Positions 43,110 to 47,962 of a stretch of 47,962 nt of DNA are shown here, in pieces (positions within the stretch are counted from its first letter, which is position 1; every line of letters begins with the position of its first letter). The position numbers and the translations under genes are program-made. Source of the DNA: Ferrithrix thermotolerans DSM 19514 (GTDB lineage Bacteria; Actinomycetota; Acidimicrobiia; Acidimicrobiales; Ilumatobacteraceae); contig CAMASN010000021.1 of the NCBI GenBank assembly GCA_945861025.1, positions 1-47,962 of the forward strand, given 5' to 3'. The notes under the pieces are model-generated. The model was not told the origin of the DNA. It did no database searches and was given only the letters and a program-made list of their open reading frames with translations.

Positions 43110-43114
43110 GCGTC

Positions 43115-44089
43115 ATGCGTTATCGACGACTCGGCAGGACAGCACTACAGGTCAGCGAACTGTGCCTTGGCACGATGAACTTCGGACCCCAAACCTCGGA
43201 GGCCGACTCGCACACCATCATGGATCGTGCGCTCGAGTTAGGCATCAACTTCCTCGACACCGCCAATCGTTACGGCGGACACCTCGGCGTTGGCGCCACC
43301 GAAGAAATCGTTGGCAACTGGTTCGCGCTCGGTGGCGCTCGGCGCGAGAAGGTTGTGCTGGCCACCAAGTTGTACGGACCAATGACCGATTGGCCAAACG
43401 ATGGTCGCCTCTCGGCTCGTCACATTCGCGCCGCGTGCGACGCCAGCCTGCGTCGCCTGCAAACCGATCACATCGATCTCTTCCAGATGCATCACGTGGA
43501 TCGCACAGCGCCGTGGGACGAAATCTGGCAGGCGATGGAAACCCTCACCCAACAGGGCAAGATCATCTACGTAGGCAGTAGCAACTTCGCTGGTTGGCAC
43601 ATCGCCAGAGCAAACGAAGCTGCGAGTCGCCGCGGATTCCTCGGCCTCATCAGCGAGCAGAGTCACTACAACTTGTTGGTTCGCACGATCGAACTCGAAG
43701 TGCTGCCGGCATGTATCGAATACGGCGTCGGGGTCATCCCATGGAGTCCATTGTCGGGTGGCCTATTGGGCGGCGTGTTGGGCAACGAAGACACCGCCCG
43801 ACGCCAATCGCCGCAAGCACTCAAGCGCATCGCCAAGATTGGCCCGCAGCTCGAGAAGTGGGAAGCGCTGTGCGGACAACTCGGCGAGCAGCCGGCCGCC
43901 GTTGCATTGGCGTGGTTGTTGCATCAGCCTGGTGTCACGTGTCCGATTATCGGGCCACGCACCAGCGAGCAGCTCGACGGCGCTTCGCTTCGTGCGCTCG
44001 ACATCTCACTCGATGCCGATGCACTCGCTGCCATCAACGCAATCTTCCCTGGCCCAGGAGGCTCAGCGCCCGAGGCGTATTCGTGGTGA
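43115..44089 (+). CDS. Aldo/keto reductase
   Basis: 324 aa. Opening MRYRRLGRTALQVSELCLG, then GINFLDTANRYGGHLGVGAT (catalytic Asp and Tyr), KVVLATKLYG (Lys), DLFQMHHVDR (His) and the NADPH-binding GPRTSEQLDGA. It reduces carbonyls to alcohols with NADPH in the cytosol. An LGxMNFGP motif and its length place it in the AKR family close to YhdN/MocA-type enzymes. Seven bp from the convergent monooxygenase gene. Substrate unknown. Confidence 0.95.
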   Translation: MRYRRLGRTALQVSELCLGTMNFGPQTSEADSHTIMDRALELGINFLDTANRYGGHLGVGATEEIVGNWFALGGARREKVVLATKLYGPMTDWPNDGRLSARHIRAACDASLRRLQTDHIDLFQMHHVDRTAPWDEIWQAMETLTQQGKIIYVGSSNFAGWHIARANEAASRRGFLGLISEQSHYNLLVRTIELEVLPACIEYGVGVIPWSPLSGGLLGGVLGNEDTARRQSPQALKRIAKIGPQLEKWEALCGQLGEQPAAVALAWLLHQPGVTCPIIGPRTSEQLDGASLRALDISLDADALAAINAIFPGPGGSAPEAYSW

Positions 44090-44096
44090 GCGCGAA

Positions 44097-45566
44097 CTAG
44101 ATGCGTTCGTAGTGGTCCATCTTCGGGGCCGCCATCTCTTGGCGGAAGCGATCGAAGGTCCATGGCCAGGTGGCGGGAATGCCATCGGCGTCGAGATACC
44201 AACTGCGACAACCGGTGGCCCACACCGTGGTCTTGGCGGCTTCTTTACGCGCAGCATCGAACGCGGCCGTGGCTTCGCGGCCTGCGCTGATCTGCGTGCA
44301 ATGACCGGCGCTGATCTCTTCGACGAGTTCGAGCACGTAGGCAATCTGCAGTTCGGCCACTTCGATCAGCGAGAAGTTACCCACCGGACCGTTGGGGCCG
44401 TTGAGCATGAACAGATTCGGAAAGTCGGGCACTGAGATCGACAGCATTGCCACCGGACCCGCAGCCCACGCGTCGTCGAGCAAGAGCCCGTCGCGACCAA
44501 CCACATTCATCGGGCGCATAAAGCGATCGACGCGAAAACCCGTTGCCAACACAAGTACATCGAGCTCATGTAGCTGCCCGTCGACTGTACGCACGCCGCC
44601 TGGTTCGATGCACTGAATGCCGGCGGTGACCAGTTCGGCGTTGGGCTTTTGGATCGCCGAATAAAAGTCACCAGAAATGACAAGGCGCTTACACGCAGCG
44701 CGATAATCGGGACGCAGCTTTTCGCGCAGCACCGGGTCGTGCACGCTGTCTTCGAGGTGCGCCTTGCATACGGCCTCAATGAGTTGCATCTCAGGCGAAT
44801 CGGCATTGATAACGGCATTCGAAAACCGGTCGGCAAAGCCGCGCGAGATTTCGTCGCGCATCATCGTGATGATCTCGGGATGCTCCTTAAATTGCTCGAT
44901 CTGTGCCTCGGAGAAGGCCGGGTTTTCTTGTGGGCCAATCCACTGCGGCGTGCGCTGAAACATCGTGATCGCGCCGCACTGATCGACCAGTGCTGAGACG
45001 ATCTGCACCGCCGTAGAACCAGTGCCGATAACGCCAACGCGGCGGCCATCAAGCGGCACGCTATGGTCCCAGCGCGCGCTGTGAAACGAAGCCCCCGCGA
45101 ACGACTCGATGCCATCGAGATGCGGAATGTTGGGATGGTGCAACACGCCCGTGGCCGCAATGATCACATCGACGGTGTCGGTGCGTCCGTCGGTGGTGGT
45201 GAGGTTCCATCGGCCGTTCACGAACTCGGCCTGATCTATTGCGGTACCAAACACGATGCGCTCATTCACTGCGTGCCGCTGCGCGACACCCTCGAAGTAG
45301 GCCTGGATTTCGGCACCCGGCGCAAAGCGATGGCTCCACTCGGGGTTGGGCTCAAACGAGTAGCTATAGAGGTGCGACGGCACATCGCAGGCGATGCCCG
45401 GATAGGTGTTCTCGCGCCACGTTCCGCCGAGGCGCTCGGCCTTTTCGTAGACGATGTAGTCGTCGAAGCCAGCTTCGGACAGCTTGATAGCGCTGAGAAT
45501 GCCCGACATACCGGCGCCAATGATCGCGAATCGAAGCGGGCGTTGCGCCACCGCGCCGTTGGTCAC
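44097..45566 (-). CDS. Flavin-containing (Baeyer-Villiger type) monooxygenase
   Basis: 489 aa. The GTG at 45566 overlaps the desaturase TGA (GTGA), which fixes the start and rejects the ~230-codon upstream extension. First FAD Rossmann motif is FAIIGAGMSGILSAIKLSEAG. The substrate-side signature is SFHSARWDHS (FxGxxxHxxxW-like), and the NADPH-binding motif is GVIGTGSTAVQIVSALVD. A conserved VLATGFRVDRF follows. It would insert oxygen into a ketone or oxidise an N/S-containing compound. Translational coupling to the membrane hydroxylase suggests a shared substrate, perhaps a steroid or terpenoid. Confidence 0.93.
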   Translation of the reverse strand: MTNGAVAQRPLRFAIIGAGMSGILSAIKLSEAGFDDYIVYEKAERLGGTWRENTYPGIACDVPSHLYSYSFEPNPEWSHRFAPGAEIQAYFEGVAQRHAVNERIVFGTAIDQAEFVNGRWNLTTTDGRTDTVDVIIAATGVLHHPNIPHLDGIESFAGASFHSARWDHSVPLDGRRVGVIGTGSTAVQIVSALVDQCGAITMFQRTPQWIGPQENPAFSEAQIEQFKEHPEIITMMRDEISRGFADRFSNAVINADSPEMQLIEAVCKAHLEDSVHDPVLREKLRPDYRAACKRLVISGDFYSAIQKPNAELVTAGIQCIEPGGVRTVDGQLHELDVLVLATGFRVDRFMRPMNVVGRDGLLLDDAWAAGPVAMLSISVPDFPNLFMLNGPNGPVGNFSLIEVAELQIAYVLELVEEISAGHCTQISAGREATAAFDAARKEAAKTTVWATGCRSWYLDADGIPATWPWTFDRFRQEMAAPKMDHYERI

Positions 45567-46684
45567 GTTGGCTCCAGGTTCGCAGTGTTGAATTCGACGG
45601 GGGCTACTTCGTTGTAGCGCTGCGCCTCGTGCCTCGAGTACGCCCAACCGGGGCCTCGGAATACGAATGACAGGCGGTCTTTCCAGTTCGTTGAGTTGGC
45701 GACGTCGCGCACGATGTCGCGATATTCGTGTGTTGCGATTGTGGACACGTTGTAGGTGTCGATGTTCTTGGTTAAGCCGTACACCACAGGATCGTCGGCG
45801 CGCTCGCGAGCGAACGTGCCAAACAACCGATCCCAAATGATGAGGATGCCACCGTGGTTGCGATCGAGATAACGCTTGTTGACGCCGTGGTGCGCACGAT
45901 GGTGCGACGGCGTGTTGAGCACTTCTTCGGCGGGCCCCAATGAGCGCACGAGATCGGTGTGAATCCAAAATTGGTAGATCAAGTTGAGCGCGCGAGACGT
46001 CTCGATAAGCGTCGGCCGCACGCCGAGTCGGGCAAGCCAACCCGCTGGCAGCCACACGCCAAACGAGTTGGCCACGGGTTGGCGAAGCGCAGTGGACAAG
46101 TTGTAATGCTCGCTGGAGTGGTGCACTACGTGAATCGCCCACATGATGCGAATCTGATGCATGAAGCGATGGTTCCAGTAGTAGATGAAATCCCAACCGA
46201 TCATTGCGGTAAGCCACGCAAGCGGGCCATTGCCGAGGTCGCGATGCTTGCCCTTGCTCCATTGCCGCTGGGCGTTGGCCAGGTATGCCGTGCCAGTGGT
46301 GAGGGCGAGCCCGCCCGCCGCAATCGCAGTAACGCCGCCGACGCTCGCTACCTTGCGAGCTCGCCGCCGCATGCGGTGACCCTGCTCGGTATCGGGCGCT
46401 TGCTTCACGATGCGATCGGCGACCGAGGTAACGACAACTGCTGACACAGCGGTACCGATGAGCAGACGGGCAAAACGCCCCTTGCCGGGAATCAATGGTC
46501 GCAGCAGGTATTCGGTGATCGGAACGATCACGCTGCCGAAGCCCATCGCGAGGCTCGCCCGCGTGTCGGCTTTGAGATAGTCGGCAGCCGAAGGGCCTTC
46601 AACCGCAGCCCGCTTCTTGAGGGCGCGATCTTCAACAACCATTGACCCGAGATAGAAAGGTGTGACCGTTACCGAGAGATCCAT
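45563..46684 (-). CDS. Sterol desaturase / fatty acid hydroxylase family protein
   Basis: 373 aa from ATG 46684, with AAAGGA about 8 nt upstream overlapping the end of the EF-G remnant. Histidine clusters: YYWNHRFMHQIRIMWAIHVV with HxxxH then HHSSEHYN, and later HHRAHHGVNKRYLDRNHGG. These form the di-iron site of the membrane hydroxylase/desaturase superfamily. Hydrophobic helices occur before and between clusters. Integral membrane non-heme di-iron enzyme that hydroxylates or desaturates a lipid or carotenoid-like substrate. Forms an operon with the following monooxygenase. Confidence 0.94.
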   Translation of the reverse strand: MDLSVTVTPFYLGSMVVEDRALKKRAAVEGPSAADYLKADTRASLAMGFGSVIVPITEYLLRPLIPGKGRFARLLIGTAVSAVVVTSVADRIVKQAPDTEQGHRMRRRARKVASVGGVTAIAAGGLALTTGTAYLANAQRQWSKGKHRDLGNGPLAWLTAMIGWDFIYYWNHRFMHQIRIMWAIHVVHHSSEHYNLSTALRQPVANSFGVWLPAGWLARLGVRPTLIETSRALNLIYQFWIHTDLVRSLGPAEEVLNTPSHHRAHHGVNKRYLDRNHGGILIIWDRLFGTFARERADDPVVYGLTKNIDTYNVSTIATHEYRDIVRDVANSTNWKDRLSFVFRGPGWAYSRHEAQRYNEVAPVEFNTANLEPT

Positions 46685-46695
46685 ACACGTCCTTT

Positions 46696-46905
46696 CTACT
46701 CTGCCAACGCGGTTCGGCTCACTTCGTCGACGAAGTCGGCACATCCGGGTGTGTCGATCAGATTGATCTGAGAGCTAAGTCCATCGGGGGCCTGCCGCTC
46801 GATCGCTCCTGCCTTCACCAAGAGAGCCTCTGCCAACATGGTCGTGAGGGACCCACTATGGCCGACCAGCACAACATTGCGGATCCTGTTGGTTGGGTAA
46901 CTCAT
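46696..46905 (-). pseudogene. Remnant of an elongation factor G-like GTPase
   Basis: About 69 codons beginning MSYPTNRIRNVVLVGHSG, which matches the start of actinobacterial EF-G/FusA-like proteins. The P-loop is broken (GHSGSLTTM instead of GHxGxGKT). The segment between AEALLVKAGAIER and the G3 motif INLIDTPGCADFV is missing about 35 residues including switch I, and the frame ends soon after (SRTALAE). The same frame is open upstream to an ATG at 47073 with no recognisable sequence. It cannot be a functional GTPase. The stop lies 11 nt before the desaturase start, so it may now serve as leader. Confidence 0.7.
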
Positions 46906-47131
46906 CACGGCCATAGACCCCATATCTCGACCGGGCGGTCGCTCGTCGGATGAGATCGAGCGATTCGAATCTGATGTGGACGGTACGCCCGCTGGGCGCG
47001 CCGCTACTAGGGCCAGAAGTCCCAAGAGATCCTCGATACGACGCAATATCGAGCCTGATACTTTGACAGCCATGCTGCTCTCTCGTCTCCGGCTCCGACC
47101 CTGTGCCCCATCCCCAGCCACCACCCATCCC

Positions 47132-47179
47132 GCATGGGCGCGGTTTGGCACAGCAGTTGTCCCAAACCGCGCCCATGCA
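47132..47179 (+). repeat. Dispersed palindromic element, copy 4
   Basis: The 21-nt arms (GCATGGGCGCGG then TTTGGCACA, and complement) have one mismatch and loop GCAGT. It is preceded by a C-rich stretch (47103-47131). It sits 6 nt before the start of the hydrolase lipoprotein and opposite the EF-G remnant, so it cannot terminate either. Confidence 0.88.
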
Positions 47180-47185
47180 AACAAA

Positions 47186-47962
47186 ATGCGGGTGGTATTC
47201 GTGTCTATGGCCGCGCTCACCGTGGCTGCATGCAGTTCCTCGAACACCACCAACTCGTCAGTTGCACCGTCGACACCGGCGTCGGTCACCATCGATACCG
47301 CTACCTCCGACACTTCAGGGGCTTCGGCCGACTGTGCGGTGAAGGCTGCTGGCGCACCGGCAGCGGCCGCCGTTGCCGACGCGGCCAGCGACTTCGACAT
47401 CACGTCGTTCGATGGCACCATCATCCGCGCCCATTGGTTCCCACTGCCGTCACTCGCAGCTGGCGAGGTGGCACCAACCGTGTTGATGGGGCCCGGCTGG
47501 GGTTCGGGCGGCGACACCGATCCAGATGTCGTGGGCATCCTCGGCCAAGTGAACATCGCCACGTTGCGCGCCGCCGGCTACAACGTGCTCACGTGGGATC
47601 CTCGCGGATTCGGAAAGTCCACCGGCACTATCACCATCGACGACGTCGACCACGAGGCGCTCGATGTTGGCCGGCTCATCGATTGGGTTGCCGAACAACC
47701 TCAGGTCGAACTCGATCAAGCGGGCGACCCACGCATGGGGATGATCGGCGCTTCGTACGGCGGCGGTATTCAGTTGGTGACTGCAGCGATCGACTGCCGA
47801 GTCGACGCAATCGTGCCGGTGATTGCTTGGCACTCGTTGGTCACCAGTTTGTTCAAGTCCGACACGGCCAAGACAGGATGGTCGGGCATCTTGACGCTTG
47901 CGTCCAACGGTCGCCAGGTTGATCCGCACATCACCGACGCCAACGCATCGAGCAAGGACACT
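47186..47962 (+). CDS. Lipoprotein alpha/beta hydrolase (CocE/S15-like), 3' end outside window
   Basis: 259 codons from ATG 47186 to the window edge without a stop. A short lipoprotein signal (MRVVFVSMAALTVAACSSSN) with the lipobox Cys near residue 16. After a Ser/Thr-rich linker, the domain begins DITSFDGTIIRAHWFP. It continues TVLMGPGWGSGG (oxyanion region), NVLTWDPRGFGKSTG, and MIGASYGGGIQLVTA, which holds the nucleophile Ser of the GxSxGG elbow. This suits an X-Pro dipeptidyl-peptidase/CocE-type esterase. Membrane-anchored outside. The start follows palindrome copy 4 with no Shine-Dalgarno sequence, so a slightly different start is possible. Confidence 0.88.
   Translation, partial: MRVVFVSMAALTVAACSSSNTTNSSVAPSTPASVTIDTATSDTSGASADCAVKAAGAPAAAAVADAASDFDITSFDGTIIRAHWFPLPSLAAGEVAPTVLMGPGWGSGGDTDPDVVGILGQVNIATLRAAGYNVLTWDPRGFGKSTGTITIDDVDHEALDVGRLIDWVAEQPQVELDQAGDPRMGMIGASYGGGIQLVTAAIDCRVDAIVPVIAWHSLVTSLFKSDTAKTGWSGILTLASNGRQVDPHITDANASSKDT

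Noticed and set aside
46696-47073. Functional small GTPase gene
   Set aside because: The P-loop lysine and switch I are absent, so nucleotide binding is not possible in the known way.

Overview
The window reads as chromosomal DNA of a moderately high-GC actinobacterium. An Acidimicrobiia-like (Ilumatobacter-type) organism is my best guess. This is inferred from gene content: DUF222/HNH proteins, several FadD-type acyl-CoA ligases and P450s, F-less lipid catabolism, DUF6204, leaderless-looking promoters and frequent GTG/TTG starts. It is not based on any database match. No rRNA, tRNA, CRISPR array, integrase or complete transposon was seen.

Layout. 1-1211: 3' part of a DUF222/HNH endonuclease. 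1294-5399: two-gene surface-glycan unit, a PP-loop/glycosyltransferase-like chimera overlapped by a GT2-polysaccharide pyruvyltransferase fusion. 5407-8024: TPR regulator divergent from a cupin. 8126-14893: acyl-CoA ligase, SRPBCC protein, P450, pentapeptide protein, MFS exporter, carboxylesterase. 15119-17709: a Tat-type lipoprotein (DUF3048) and an exported protein made almost entirely of 13-residue Asp-rich calcium-binding repeats. 18276-25714: second acyl-CoA ligase, sialidase-like protein, second P450, methylglyoxal synthase, MaoC-type hydratase, a barrel lipoprotein and a cupin. 25722-29755: probable operon DUF6204-modA-modB-modC-msrB-padR. 29781-31968: YkgJ protein, phosphotransferase and small ORFs. 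32263-38872: compact glycan/small-molecule modification cluster with a SAM methyltransferase, B12-binding radical SAM enzyme, two GT4 glycosyltransferases, a nucleotidyltransferase-fold protein and an HPr-kinase-like ATPase. 38952-46684: third P450, large alpha/beta-hydrolase lipoprotein, NIPSNAP/DUF1330-like protein, aldo/keto reductase, and a coupled Baeyer-Villiger-type monooxygenase plus sterol-desaturase-type membrane hydroxylase. 46696-46905: decayed EF-G fragment. 47186-end: a lipoprotein hydrolase cut by the window edge.

Taken together, the metabolic genes suit uptake and oxidation of hydrophobic carbon (esters, steroids, terpenoids or fatty acids): hydrolases, CoA ligases, P450s, BVMO, hydratase. 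Two separate glycan loci (1.3-5.4 kb and 32-39 kb) point to decorated surface polymers. Molybdate uptake would supply molybdoenzymes.

The most unusual non-coding signal is a family of four dispersed 47-57 bp near-perfect palindromes. Each has a C-rich, partly tandemly repeated leader on the same side. They look like an uncharacterised REP-like intergenic element. The most intriguing gene set is the HprK-like/nucleotidyltransferase/glycosyltransferase/radical-SAM cluster, whose substrate is not evident.
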